This document shows positions 50,696 to 59,653 of a DNA stretch of 64,000 nucleotides, piece after piece. Both the position numbers and the translations under genes were made by a program. Positions within the stretch are counted from its first letter, which is position 1, and each line of letters starts with the position of its first letter. The notes below the pieces were generated by a model, which had not been told where the DNA came from, ran no database searches, and saw only the letters and a list, made by a program, of their open reading frames with translations. Origin of the DNA: Acidobacteriota bacterium (GTDB lineage Bacteria; Acidobacteriota; UBA6911; RPQK01; DATIPO01); assembly GCA_035471785.1 (NCBI GenBank), contig DATIPQ010000005.1:75330-139329 (forward strand). Reading direction: 5' to 3'.

Positions 50696-53600
50696 ATGAA
50701 ATTTTCCCCTTTCTCGTTTTCACTTGGTAGGATCGACTTAGTGAAGAGCAAGGGTATCGGAGCGCCCAAAGGAGGACTTTGGGTCGCTCTCTTAGGAATC
50801 TTATTTTTGGGGGTCGCGCAGAGACCTCTCGAGGGGGGCGAGGGGGAGCTGTCTCAAACCTGGCGGTGGACTCGCTTTGGAGTCGAAAGCGGACTGCCTT
50901 CCGAGTCGATGGCTTCCCTGGTCGAGGGCGACGACGGCGTGCTCTGGGCCTTGGCTGACAGAGGCTTGGTCTACTACGACGACTTTGTTTGGAAGGCGGT
51001 CGAGGGCCTCGGACCCAAGTCCGGCAATTTGCCCCGAAGCATCGCTCCCGCCGCCGGCAGCGGGGTGCTGCTGGTCCAGGACGGTCAGCTTTTCCGCGTC
51101 GACCGCAGCGGTGCCGAGTATCTGGAGATCCTTTACGGCGACGCCGCTCTTGACGTCCTCTCAGCCGCCGCCTTGCCGTCTAACCGCATCCTGATCGCCG
51201 GGAGGGAAGGCTTTTTTCTGCTCGAAGAAGGCAGCCTCTCGCCGGTCGGGGCCTTGCCCGGCGGCGAACCCGGCAGGCGCTTGGCGGTGCGCAGCCACAG
51301 CGGTCGGGTTTGGGCCCTCGCCCAAGAGGGGCTGTTCCAACTGCAGGGACACGAGTGGCGCAAGGTGATTTCACGTCCTGTTTGCGCCGTCACCGACGAC
51401 TTGAGCGGCGACCGCACCTTGGCTATGGGTTGCAGCCAGGGGCAGATTTGGACGTGGACGCGGATGGACCGTTCGCCGCGCCGCCTGGAGACGGAAGACA
51501 GAATCCCGCTGGCGGTCGATGTCTCGCCCCGGGGCGAGATTTTCGTCTCCTACAACGACGGGGGGTTGGGGATTTTCGACGGCCAAGCGTGGAGCCGGAT
51601 CGACCCCGCCCCGGATGACCTTGTCAATCCGCGCTTCATGACCTTCCAGCGCAGCGGCAACCTCTGGATCGGTTCGCCCCAGGGATTGTCTTTGTGCCGC
51701 CTCTCCTCTGATCGCTGGACCAACTGGATGGATGAGGCGCCCGAGTATGACGGCAACATCAATGCCCTGTTGGTCGATGGCCAGGGCAATACCTGGATCG
51801 GAGGTTCACGCGGCTTGGCGGTGCAGCGCTCGACGGGCCGGGCGGAGGCTTTTCAGGAAGCCTTGGGACGCAGGCTGGGGAGCGTTACGGCCTTGGCGGA
51901 AGATTCCCGGGGCGGGATCTGGGTCGGTTCAGGAAGCGCTTTCTCCGGCGCCTTCCGCTACAGCCAGGCTGGCTGGGACCACTTCGGGCCCCAGCAGGGA
52001 CTGGCCGCACCTCGGGTGCATCGGATCGTCCCCGACCAGCGAGGCGCCCTGTGGTTTCTAGGCCTGGGCTCCACCATCGGCGATGACGACCCGGGCGCCT
52101 TTCGCTGGGACGGTTCCCGATTCACCCGCTGGGACAAAGAGGCCGGCTTGGTCGACAACCGGGTCTACGCCTTCGCCGAAGGACCCGACGGCGCCTTCTG
52201 GTTCGCCACCGGAGGGGGCATCAGCCGCTTCCTCGGCGGCGCCTGGAGGCATTGGACGGCTCGGGACGGCTTGCGCTCGTCCTCGGTGTTCACACTCACC
52301 GTGACGGCCCGCGGACGCGTCTGGTTCGGTCACCGGCAAGCGTTGGGGTTGGGCTATCTGGATCAACAGGGGCGCCCTCGCTATCTGGGCAGCGGGCAAG
52401 GCTTGGTCGACGATCGCGTGTGGGAGGTGGCCGAGGACGGTGACGGCGCCCTCTGGATCGCCACGGAAGGCGGACTCAGCCGCCTCAAGGAGGGCCAGTT
52501 TTCGAACTTTGCCAAGTCCCATGGCCTGCTCAACCCGCATATCTGGCCTCTGCTGCCTCTTCAGGATCGCCTCTTGATGGGAACCCGCAACGGAGTCGTG
52601 ACGCTGAGCTTGACCGAGGCCTCCAGTCCGGCGCCGCGCGTCTTTCTGGCAGAGCCAGTCCTCAGTTCGGAGAAGTTTTTCTTCCGCTGGATGGCCTTTT
52701 CCTATCGGGGCGAGATGCCTGCCGCCTCGATCCAGACCCGCTATCGCCTGGATGGAGGGCAATGGTCGCAGTGGTCGCTGCTCCGCGAGGTGGAGTTCAG
52801 CGCCCTCAGCGCGGGCTCTCACAGTCTCGAAGTGCAGTCCAAGAGCCTCTTCGGCAACCTCAGCGACGCCGACATGGCCTCCCTCAGCTTCAACGTGGCT
52901 CCGCCTTTCTATCGCCATCCTCTGGTGTTGATGCTGGCCGCGGTGTGGATCTTCAGTCTGGCTGGACTGGCTCTCCATCATCACCGCATGGTGATGCGCC
53001 GGGAAGAGCATTTTCGCTCCCTGATCGAGAACGCTCAAGAATCGATCACCATCCTCGACCAGGAAGGACGCATCCAATACCAAAGCCCCGCCGTCAAACC
53101 GCTGTTGGGACTCTCGGCCGAGGGATTGACGGGGACCTCCTACTTCGACCTCCTCCATCCCGAGGACGTGAAGGAGGTGCGCAGTCGCCTGGCGCCCGTT
53201 TGGCAAACCCTTGCCCCACTTCACACCCTCAAAGCCCGTTTCCGCCACCATGACGGTTCCTGGCGCTGGCTGGAAGCCTCGGTCCACTCCATCGAAGTGG
53301 ACGAAAAGCAGCCCCATCTGGTCATCAACGCCGTCGATGTAACGGCCCGAGATCAAGCGGAGAAGGCCCTCCGCAACGAAAAAGAGCGCTTCCGCCGCCT
53401 CTTCGACGGCGCCCTGACGGGGAACTTCGTGATCGATAGGCAGGGAAGGATCCTGGCCTGCAACCCTGCTTTTGCCCGCCTTTTCGGCTTCTCATCCGTC
53501 GAGGACTCCCAACGCCGCAACTTCTTCGACCTGATGGAGGACCGGCGGGGCAAGAGCCGGTTCATACGTCCTTTGAAGGAGGAGGGAGAGGTGCGCGAAC

Positions 53601-54943
53601 GCATCCTGCGCATGGTGCACCAGGACGGACACATTCTGGATGTGCTCACCAGCGCCTTTGCCGTCCGCGACGCCGAGGGCGGCATCGTGGAAATCCAGGG
53701 CCACATGTTGGACGACAGCGAGCGCCGCGAAATCGAGCTGCAATTGCTGCAAGCCCAAAAGATGGAGAGCATCGGGGCACTGGCCGGAGGCATCGCCCAC
53801 GACTTCAACAACCTCATCTCGGTCATCAACGGCTACAGCGACATGGTGCTGACCAAGCTCGATGCCGACACGCCCTTTCGCGAGTTCGTCGAGCAGATCA
53901 AGAAAGCCGGCGACCGGGCCTCGCTTCTCACCAATCAGATTCTGGCCTTCAGCCGCCGCCAGGTGCTGCAGAGCCAATTGATCGATCTCAACGTCACGCT
54001 GGAAGACATCGGCAGCCTGATCCGCCGCCTCATCGGGGAAAACATCGAGCTGTCGACCCGCTTCTCGGACCAAGCCGGCTGCATCAAGATCGATGCCGGG
54101 CAGTTGGAGCAAATCGTCATGAACCTGGTGGTCAACGCCCGCGACGCCATGCCCGGCGGCGGACGCCTGACCCTGCAAAGCTCGCGGACCCCACTCGAGC
54201 GGGCTCGGGCCGAAGCCCTGGGAATCGAGCCGGGAGAGTATGCCCAACTGACCGTCTCAGACACCGGAATCGGAATGGACGAGGCGACCCAGCAACGGAT
54301 TTTCGAGCCCTTCTTCACCACCAAGGAATTGGAAAAGGGAACCGGGCTGGGCCTTTCCACCGTTTACGCCATCGTGCGCCAGAACGGAGGCGCCATCTAC
54401 CTGGAGAGCGTCCTGGGCAAGGGCACGACCTTTACGGTCCTCTTGCCCCGCGTCCGTTCTTCAGAGCATCCCTCGCCTCAGAAAGAGCGCGCCCAAGAGC
54501 CTCCTGGAACCGACCATATCCGCAAGGTCACCGATCTGCATCCGGCTCAGAACGGCACCGTCAGCCGCAACGGGCGATCGCCCACGGTCTTGCTGGTCGA
54601 AGACGACACCGCGGTGCGCGACCTGTCGGGACAGATCCTGCTGGCGGGCGGCTACCGCGTCCTCACCGCCAAGGACGGCCATCACGCCATCAAGGTCTCC
54701 CAGGACTTTCAGGAGCCCATCGACCTTCTGGTCACCGACGTCATCATGCCCGGCATGAACGGGTACGAGTTGGGAAGGCGGCTGTCCCGCCACCGGGTGG
54801 GCGTCAAGGTCCTTTATCTGAGCGGCTACACCGATGACGTGCTGGACCAACTTGATCCGCACAAGCCGGGAATCAACTTCATGCAGAAGCCCTTTACTCC
54901 GGACGCGCTGCTGCAGAAGGTCTCCAAGCTGCTGAGCGCCTGA
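50696..54943 (+). CDS. Two-component propeller hybrid sensor histidine kinase
   Basis: About 1415 residues. A Sec signal (GLWVALLGILFLGVAQ) leads to a periplasmic part with two-component-propeller repeats (e.g. GNLWIGSPQGLSL, GNTWIGGSRGL, GAFWFATGGGISRF, GALWIATEGGLSRL). A Y_Y_Y domain ends near residue 740. One transmembrane helix follows (VLMLAAVWIFSLAGLAL), then two PAS domains, a HisKA domain with the phospho-His in GGIAHDFNNLIS, an HATPase (VVNARDAMPGGG, SDTGIGMDE, GTGLGLSTV) and a C-terminal receiver (VLLVEDDTA, TDVIMPGMNG). It probably senses a sugar or other periplasmic ligand. No HTH output. An alternative start is the GTG at 50681. Confidence 0.93.
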   Translation: MKFSPFSFSLGRIDLVKSKGIGAPKGGLWVALLGILFLGVAQRPLEGGEGELSQTWRWTRFGVESGLPSESMASLVEGDDGVLWALADRGLVYYDDFVWKAVEGLGPKSGNLPRSIAPAAGSGVLLVQDGQLFRVDRSGAEYLEILYGDAALDVLSAAALPSNRILIAGREGFFLLEEGSLSPVGALPGGEPGRRLAVRSHSGRVWALAQEGLFQLQGHEWRKVISRPVCAVTDDLSGDRTLAMGCSQGQIWTWTRMDRSPRRLETEDRIPLAVDVSPRGEIFVSYNDGGLGIFDGQAWSRIDPAPDDLVNPRFMTFQRSGNLWIGSPQGLSLCRLSSDRWTNWMDEAPEYDGNINALLVDGQGNTWIGGSRGLAVQRSTGRAEAFQEALGRRLGSVTALAEDSRGGIWVGSGSAFSGAFRYSQAGWDHFGPQQGLAAPRVHRIVPDQRGALWFLGLGSTIGDDDPGAFRWDGSRFTRWDKEAGLVDNRVYAFAEGPDGAFWFATGGGISRFLGGAWRHWTARDGLRSSSVFTLTVTARGRVWFGHRQALGLGYLDQQGRPRYLGSGQGLVDDRVWEVAEDGDGALWIATEGGLSRLKEGQFSNFAKSHGLLNPHIWPLLPLQDRLLMGTRNGVVTLSLTEASSPAPRVFLAEPVLSSEKFFFRWMAFSYRGEMPAASIQTRYRLDGGQWSQWSLLREVEFSALSAGSHSLEVQSKSLFGNLSDADMASLSFNVAPPFYRHPLVLMLAAVWIFSLAGLALHHHRMVMRREEHFRSLIENAQESITILDQEGRIQYQSPAVKPLLGLSAEGLTGTSYFDLLHPEDVKEVRSRLAPVWQTLAPLHTLKARFRHHDGSWRWLEASVHSIEVDEKQPHLVINAVDVTARDQAEKALRNEKERFRRLFDGALTGNFVIDRQGRILACNPAFARLFGFSSVEDSQRRNFFDLMEDRRGKSRFIRPLKEEGEVRERILRMVHQDGHILDVLTSAFAVRDAEGGIVEIQGHMLDDSERREIELQLLQAQKMESIGALAGGIAHDFNNLISVINGYSDMVLTKLDADTPFREFVEQIKKAGDRASLLTNQILAFSRRQVLQSQLIDLNVTLEDIGSLIRRLIGENIELSTRFSDQAGCIKIDAGQLEQIVMNLVVNARDAMPGGGRLTLQSSRTPLERARAEALGIEPGEYAQLTVSDTGIGMDEATQQRIFEPFFTTKELEKGTGLGLSTVYAIVRQNGGAIYLESVLGKGTTFTVLLPRVRSSEHPSPQKERAQEPPGTDHIRKVTDLHPAQNGTVSRNGRSPTVLLVEDDTAVRDLSGQILLAGGYRVLTAKDGHHAIKVSQDFQEPIDLLVTDVIMPGMNGYELGRRLSRHRVGVKVLYLSGYTDDVLDQLDPHKPGINFMQKPFTPDALLQKVSKLLSA

Positions 54944-54950
54944 GCAGTGA

Positions 54951-54956
54951 TAGACT
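54951..54956 (+). promoter_or_regulatory. -10-like TAGACT 6 nt before the peptidase GTG
   Basis: TAGACT, six bases, then the GTG at 54963. No ribosome binding site is seen. It lies 7 nt after the hybrid-kinase stop. Confidence 0.45.
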
Positions 54957-54962
54957 TGAGGC

Positions 54963-55955
54963 GTGTTTTTCCGCCTCTGGCCGCTTTGGATGCTCATGAA
55001 TGGCGCGCCCCAAGACCAGTCCGCTTCAGCCGTGTTCCAGGGGGAACGGGCCCTGCAGTACGTGGCCGTCCAGATGGAATTCGGCCCCCGTCCCACCGGC
55101 AGCGAGGCGCTGCGGCAGAGCGGCGACTACATCTTGCAGGAATTGGAGCGGCTGGGCTGGAGGACCTCCCAACACGCCTTCCAACTGGAAAACGCTGACC
55201 CCCCTGTTCCCGTCCGCAATCTGGTGGCTGAACTGGGGGAGGGCCCAGACCCCGCCATTCTGCTGGCGGCCCACTATGATACGCGCCTGCTGGCCGACGA
55301 AGACCCCGACCCCCATCTGCGAAACCAACCGGTTCCGGGAGCCAATGACGGGGGCAGCGGCGTCGGGGTGCTGCTGGAACTGGCCCGCGTCCTGGGACAG
55401 CATCACCGCCTCTACCGGCCCCTCCGCCTGGTCTTCTTCGACGCCGAAGACAACGGACGGCTGCAACCCTTCTCGGGACACGGCGACCCCAGATACAACG
55501 GGTGGATCCTGGGATCTCAACGATATGCCGCCGACGCCGATTTGAGCCAGATCGAACTGATGATCCTGGTCGACCTGGTGGGCGATCTGAACCAGAGCCT
55601 TCCGCGGGAACGCTTTTCTCAGGACGGCGCCCCCCAGCTTGCCCGGGAAGTGTGGGACCTGGCCCTGGAGATGGGCTACGGCCGCCAGTTCGTCCGCTTC
55701 ATCCGCACGGGCATCATCGACGACCATCTTCCCTTTCTTGATCGCGGCATCCCCGCCGTCGACATCATCGATCTCGACTATCCCCACTGGCACACCACGG
55801 GCGACACGCTTGACAAGGTCAGCGCCGAGAGCCTGCAACGGGTGGGCCGCCTGCTGCAGGAGTTCCTCATCCGCCGCGGAGCCGTCGACCGCGCCCCCCT
55901 GATCAGGGACCGTCCGCTGCGCGCCAGCCCCCCACGCCGCAAGCCGCGAAACTAG
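54963..55955 (+). CDS. M28-family zinc hydrolase, glutaminyl-cyclase-like
   Basis: 330 residues from a GTG at 54963. The aminopeptidase fold shows Zn-ligand regions: AAHYDTRLLA, PGANDGGSGVGVLLE, LVFFDAEDNG and DYPHWHTTGDT. VQMEFGPRPTGSEA and DDHLPFLDRGIPAVDIIDL are typical of the animal-type glutaminyl-peptide cyclotransferase branch, which turns N-terminal Gln into pyroglutamate. Peptidase activity cannot be excluded. No clear signal peptide, though the first ~15 residues (FFRLWPLWMLMNGAP) are hydrophobic and could act as one. The stop codon is inside the repeat copy B that begins at 55952. Confidence 0.85.
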   Translation: MFFRLWPLWMLMNGAPQDQSASAVFQGERALQYVAVQMEFGPRPTGSEALRQSGDYILQELERLGWRTSQHAFQLENADPPVPVRNLVAELGEGPDPAILLAAHYDTRLLADEDPDPHLRNQPVPGANDGGSGVGVLLELARVLGQHHRLYRPLRLVFFDAEDNGRLQPFSGHGDPRYNGWILGSQRYAADADLSQIELMILVDLVGDLNQSLPRERFSQDGAPQLAREVWDLALEMGYGRQFVRFIRTGIIDDHLPFLDRGIPAVDIIDLDYPHWHTTGDTLDKVSAESLQRVGRLLQEFLIRRGAVDRAPLIRDRPLRASPPRRKPRN

Positions 55956-56054
55956 GCCACTAGGTGGCCAACAAATTCACACACGGGTCAAGTTTCAGCG
56001 ACCGCGGTGAAGGCCCAATTGCTCTCGGCGGTATGGGTCGCTCGCTACCACTAG
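55952..56054 (+). repeat. Dispersed ~100-bp intergenic repeat, copy B
   Basis: Aligns with the reverse complement of 37428-37528, sharing GGTGGCCAACAA, TCAAGTTTCAGCGACCGC and GCTCTCGGCGGTATG. It retains the inverted repeat GGCCAC-TAG-GTGGCC. It starts one base before the peptidase's TAG stop (55953-55955), so the element uses or supplies the gene's termination codon. It lies in a 216-nt gap (55956-56171). Confidence 0.75.
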
Positions 56055-56125
56055 CAAGGGCACTTCGCTGCCCTCGCTCTACCCTGATTGCACCCCTTCG
56101 GCTTCTTTCGAACTTCGATCTCGCT

Positions 56126-56162
56126 CCTCGAACCCGGCAAGGCCCTGGCTCAGAATCTTTGA
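56126..56162 (+). repeat. REP-like element end (copy R2)
   Basis: Begins CCTCGAACCCGGCAAG and ends with TGGCTCAGAATCTTTGA. It aligns by eye with the end of R3 (CCTCGCACTTGGCAAG, then TGGCTCAAAACTCCTGA at 63355-63391). The stretch 56055-56125 between repeats shows no other feature I can name. Confidence 0.5.
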
Positions 56163-56171
56163 CCTAAGGGC

Positions 56172-57539
56172 TCACAGCGCTTTGCTGATGAGGTCCCAAA
56201 GGGCCTCGGCATGTTGAGGCCGCTGGTGGATTTGGCCGAAGGAGACGCGGATGATGTAGCGGCCGTCCAAGCGGGTGTGGGTGAGAAGCGCCTGGCCGGT
56301 GGCGTTGACCGCTTCCAGCAGACCCTGGGTGGACTCGTCGTCTTCGAGATGGAAGCAGACGGTCTGCAGACGCGGCTCACGCAGCAGTTGAGTGCGCGGA
56401 TGGGTCCGGACCTGCCGGGCGAACCACTGCGTCATTTCCAGGTGTCGACGGAGAAGGGCGCGCAATCCCTCCACCCCGTAGCAGCGAATGACCATCCACA
56501 GCTTGAGGGAGCGGAAGCGGCGTCCCAACTGCAAGCTCCAGTCGCGGAAGTTCTCGGCGGCCCGGTCGTAGCCGGTCTTGAGGTACTCGGGCTGAATGGC
56601 CAGGGCTTGTTTCAGGCTGTGGGGATCCCTGCAGAAGAAGGCCGTGCAGTCGAAGTTGGTGAAGAGCCACTTGTGGGGATTGAAGACGTAGGAATCGGAC
56701 TCTTCCACGCCCTCCATCAGCCATCTCATTTCGGGCAGGATGGCGGCTGAGCCGGCCAGGGCGGCGTCCACATGCAGCCACACCTGGTGGCGGCGGCAGA
56801 TCTCGGCGATGGCGGGGACGGGGTCGACGGCCGTAGAGGAGGTGGTACCCACGGTGGCGATGACGCAGACGGGAATGCGCCCGGTTTGGCGGTCTCGCCG
56901 CAAGGCCTCCTCCAGGGCCTGGGGCTGCATTGCATATTCCTCGTCCACCGGCAGAGCCCGCAGGTTCCGGTCGCCGATGCCGGCGATGCGCACCGCCTTG
57001 ATGGCCGAGGAATGAGTCTGCTCAGTGGCGTAGACGGTCATGGACGGTTGTCCCGAGCCTCCGCTTTGGTTGAGAGGAGCCAGCTTTTCGCGGGCCGCCA
57101 GCAAAGCGCACAGGGTGGCCGTGGAGGCCGTATCCTGAATGCATCCCGGCCAGTCCAGGCCGATCATCTGGCCCAGCCACTCCATCATGCGGATTTCCAA
57201 TTCGGTGGAGGCCGGGCAAGTGGCCCAACTCATGCCGTTGACGCCCAATCCGGCCGAGAGCAAATCGCCCAGAATTCCGGGTCCGCTGTGGCTGCAAGGG
57301 AAGTATCCGAAAAATCGGGGATCGTTCCAGTGAGTGGAATGGGGCAGGACCAGACGTTTAAAGTCTTTTACCACCTGTTCCGCCTCCTGGCCCTGCCGGG
57401 GAGGGTGCTGGGGCAGCAAGCCCAGAAGTTCTCCCGGCGCGGTCTCAGGAGAAACGGGGCCCGGGTAACCATTTTCCATGTAGTCGGCGATCCAGTCGAT
57501 GATCTGGTAGCCGGCTTGGCGAAACTCGTCAGATTTCAT
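56172..57539 (-). CDS. PLP-dependent decarboxylase, aromatic-amino-acid type
   Basis: 455 residues. The N-terminal GYQIIDWIADYMENGYPGPV, then THWNDPRFFGYFPCSHS and SWATCPASTELEIRMMEW, belong to the aromatic-L-amino-acid decarboxylase branch. PLP-binding is by Lys in FNPHKWLFTNFDC, with WLHVDAALAGSAAI for the cofactor ring. It is a different branch from the decarboxylase at 8771-10147. Products could be tyramine, tryptamine or phenethylamine; the substrate is not readable. An AAGGGAC-type ribosome binding site lies upstream of the ATG at 57539. It is divergent from the peroxiredoxin gene. Confidence 0.92.
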   Translation of the reverse strand: MKSDEFRQAGYQIIDWIADYMENGYPGPVSPETAPGELLGLLPQHPPRQGQEAEQVVKDFKRLVLPHSTHWNDPRFFGYFPCSHSGPGILGDLLSAGLGVNGMSWATCPASTELEIRMMEWLGQMIGLDWPGCIQDTASTATLCALLAAREKLAPLNQSGGSGQPSMTVYATEQTHSSAIKAVRIAGIGDRNLRALPVDEEYAMQPQALEEALRRDRQTGRIPVCVIATVGTTSSTAVDPVPAIAEICRRHQVWLHVDAALAGSAAILPEMRWLMEGVEESDSYVFNPHKWLFTNFDCTAFFCRDPHSLKQALAIQPEYLKTGYDRAAENFRDWSLQLGRRFRSLKLWMVIRCYGVEGLRALLRRHLEMTQWFARQVRTHPRTQLLREPRLQTVCFHLEDDESTQGLLEAVNATGQALLTHTRLDGRYIIRVSFGQIHQRPQHAEALWDLISKAL

Positions 57540-57699
57540 AATTGGCGTCCCTTGGTGTTTTGATCAACCGGGATGAGAGAGGTATGATAACTCGACCACA
57601 CGACGAGAGGCATCGAATCCCCCGCCGCCGCTGGAGGGCGAACCGCTACTCCCCCAAACCGCCCCGATGGCGGCTTCGAATATCCAATGGAGGAAAATG

Positions 57700-58356
57700 A
57701 TGAGCTTGAGAATTAACGACATAGCGCCGGATTTCACGGCCGAGACGACCGAAGGAACCGTCCACTTTCACCAATGGATCGGAGACGGCTGGGCCATTCT
57801 CTTTTCCCACCCCAAAGATTTTACCCCCGTCTGTACCACGGAACTCGGTGCCGTGGCCGCTCTCAAAGGGGAGTTCGAAAAGCGCAACTGCAAAGTGATG
57901 GGTATCAGCGTCGATGGCGTCGGCGACCATGTCGCCTGGTCTAAGGACATCGAAGCCTCCCAAGGCCACGCCCTCAACTATCCGCTGGTGGGAGATCCCA
58001 CTCTGGAGATCGTCAAGCTCTACGATATGCTGCCGGCTGACAGCGGAGACAGGGCCAAGGGCCGCACCGCCGTGGACAACGCCACCGCCCGCTCGGTCTT
58101 CGTGATCGGGCCCGACAAGAGGATCAAGGCCACCCTGACTTATCCGATGAGCACGGGACGCAATTTCGCCGAGATCTTGCGGCTGCTGGACTCCTGCCAG
58201 TTGACGGCCAAGGAGCAGGTGGCCACGCCGGCCAATTGGCAGCAGGGGCAGGATGTGATCATCGCCCCGGCCGTTTCCGACGAGCAGGCCAAAGCCAAGT
58301 ACCCCGATGGCTGGAAGCAGCCCTTGCCCTACATCCGCATCGTTCCCCAGCCGTAG
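57700..58356 (+). CDS. 1-Cys peroxiredoxin (Prx6-type)
   Basis: 218 residues. It reduces H2O2 and organic hydroperoxides with the peroxidatic Cys in HPKDFTPVCTTELGA; no resolving Cys is seen, so it is 1-Cys. The Prx6 features include the long C-terminal arm (NWQQGQDVIIAPAVSDEQA) and the ending KYPDGWKQPLPYIR. Two adjacent ATGs occur at 57697 and 57700. GGAGG lies 6 nt from the second and only 3 nt from the first, so the second is chosen. The thiol reductant is unknown. Convergent with the thiolase gene, with a hairpin between. Confidence 0.95.
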   Translation: MSLRINDIAPDFTAETTEGTVHFHQWIGDGWAILFSHPKDFTPVCTTELGAVAALKGEFEKRNCKVMGISVDGVGDHVAWSKDIEASQGHALNYPLVGDPTLEIVKLYDMLPADSGDRAKGRTAVDNATARSVFVIGPDKRIKATLTYPMSTGRNFAEILRLLDSCQLTAKEQVATPANWQQGQDVIIAPAVSDEQAKAKYPDGWKQPLPYIRIVPQP

Positions 58357-58386
58357 CTGCCGTCGCAACTTCCCACCAACCAATGG

Positions 58387-58439
58387 CCAACTCCCAAGGC
58401 TGCGAAAGCACGGCGCCAGTGCGGCCGTCTGGGAGTTGG
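58387..58439. terminator. Inverted repeat between convergent genes, possible bidirectional terminator
   Basis: CCAACTCCCA (58387-58396) pairs perfectly with TGGGAGTTGG (58430-58439) around a GC-rich loop. It is between the stops of the convergent peroxiredoxin and thiolase genes. A related CCAACT/AGTTGG hairpin occurs at 34014-34044. No T-tract follows. Confidence 0.5.
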
Positions 58440-58444
58440 GCCGC

Positions 58445-59635
58445 TCACATCGTCAAGTTCTCGAAAATGCCCGCCGCTCCCATTCCACCGCCTATGCACA
58501 TGGTACAGAGGCCGTAACGGACCTTGCGTCGCTTCATCTCGTGGAGCAGAGTGGCGGTCAGCTTGGCGCCGGTGCAACCCAGCGGGTGGCCCAGCGCGAT
58601 GGCGCCGCCGTTGACGTTAACGATGTCGGGATCGAGTCCGGCCTCGCGGATGACGGCCAGAGCCTGGGAGGCGAAGGCTTCGTTGAGTTCCACCAGGCCG
58701 ATGTCGGAGAGCTTGAGTCCAGCCCGCTTGAGGGCCTTGGGGATGGCTTCCACAGGACCGATGCCCATGATCTCGGGCGCCACTCCGGCCACCGCAAAGC
58801 TGACCAGACGGGCCAAGGGCTTCAAGTCGAGTTCTTTCACCACCTCGCCTGAAAGCAGCGCCGAGGCCGCCGCTCCGTCCGACATCTGGGAGGCGTTGCC
58901 GGCCGTGACCGTTCCGCCTTGCTGAAAAGCAGGACGCAGGCGGGCCAGGGCCTCGGGACTGCTGTCGGCACGCGGGCCCTCGTCCACCTTGAACTCGATT
59001 TCCTGCTTGTGGCTGGCGCCGTTGCAATAGGCCACTTCCTCGATCTGCAGGGGAACGATCTCTTCCTGGAAACGGCCCTTTTCGATGGCGTCGATGGCCT
59101 TTTGATGGGAGGCCAGCGAAAAGGCGTCCTGGTCTTCGCGCCTCACCTTGTACTTGCGGGCCACGTTCTCGGCCGTGATCCCCATGCTGATGTAGACATC
59201 GGGGTCGGCCTCGGCCAGTCCGGGATCGGGCGAAAAGAAGTAGCCTGTCATGGGCACCATGCTCATCGATTCCGCGCCCCCGGCAATCACGACGTCGTTG
59301 CCGCCGGCCACGATCGACTGGTGGGCCATGGCGATGGTCTGCAGTCCCGAAGAACAGAAGCGGTTGACGGTGGCGGCAGGGACGGCGTCGGGCAGCCCGG
59401 CCTTTTGGGCGATGATGCGTCCCATGTTCATGCCCTGCTCTCCTTCAGGCATGGCGCAGCCCACCAGCACGTCGTCGACGCGGCCGGGCTCCAGTCCGGT
59501 GACCCGATCCAGCGCTGCCCGCAGGGCGGCGGCTCCCATCAGTTCGGGACGCGTGTTGCGCAGCTTTCCCCGCTTGGCCTTGCCTACTGCCGTGCGGACG
59601 CTGCTGACCAAGAATGCTTCTCTCATATTGTTCAA
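58445..59635 (-). CDS. fadA: Acetyl-CoA acyltransferase (thiolase)
   Basis: 396 residues, the usual size. It cleaves 3-ketoacyl-CoA with CoA in the last step of beta-oxidation. The active-site Cys is in NRFCSSGLQTIAMAH; SMSMVPM, NGGAIALGHPLGCTGAKL with the catalytic His, and CTMCIGGGMGAAG with the second Cys are all present. It follows fadN by 18 nt, with a GGAG ribosome binding site before the ATG. The two genes form one minus-strand operon. Confidence 0.96.
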   Translation of the reverse strand: MNNMREAFLVSSVRTAVGKAKRGKLRNTRPELMGAAALRAALDRVTGLEPGRVDDVLVGCAMPEGEQGMNMGRIIAQKAGLPDAVPAATVNRFCSSGLQTIAMAHQSIVAGGNDVVIAGGAESMSMVPMTGYFFSPDPGLAEADPDVYISMGITAENVARKYKVRREDQDAFSLASHQKAIDAIEKGRFQEEIVPLQIEEVAYCNGASHKQEIEFKVDEGPRADSSPEALARLRPAFQQGGTVTAGNASQMSDGAAASALLSGEVVKELDLKPLARLVSFAVAGVAPEIMGIGPVEAIPKALKRAGLKLSDIGLVELNEAFASQALAVIREAGLDPDIVNVNGGAIALGHPLGCTGAKLTATLLHEMKRRKVRYGLCTMCIGGGMGAAGIFENLTM

Positions 59636-59653
59636 CTCCGGTTCAATATCGGG

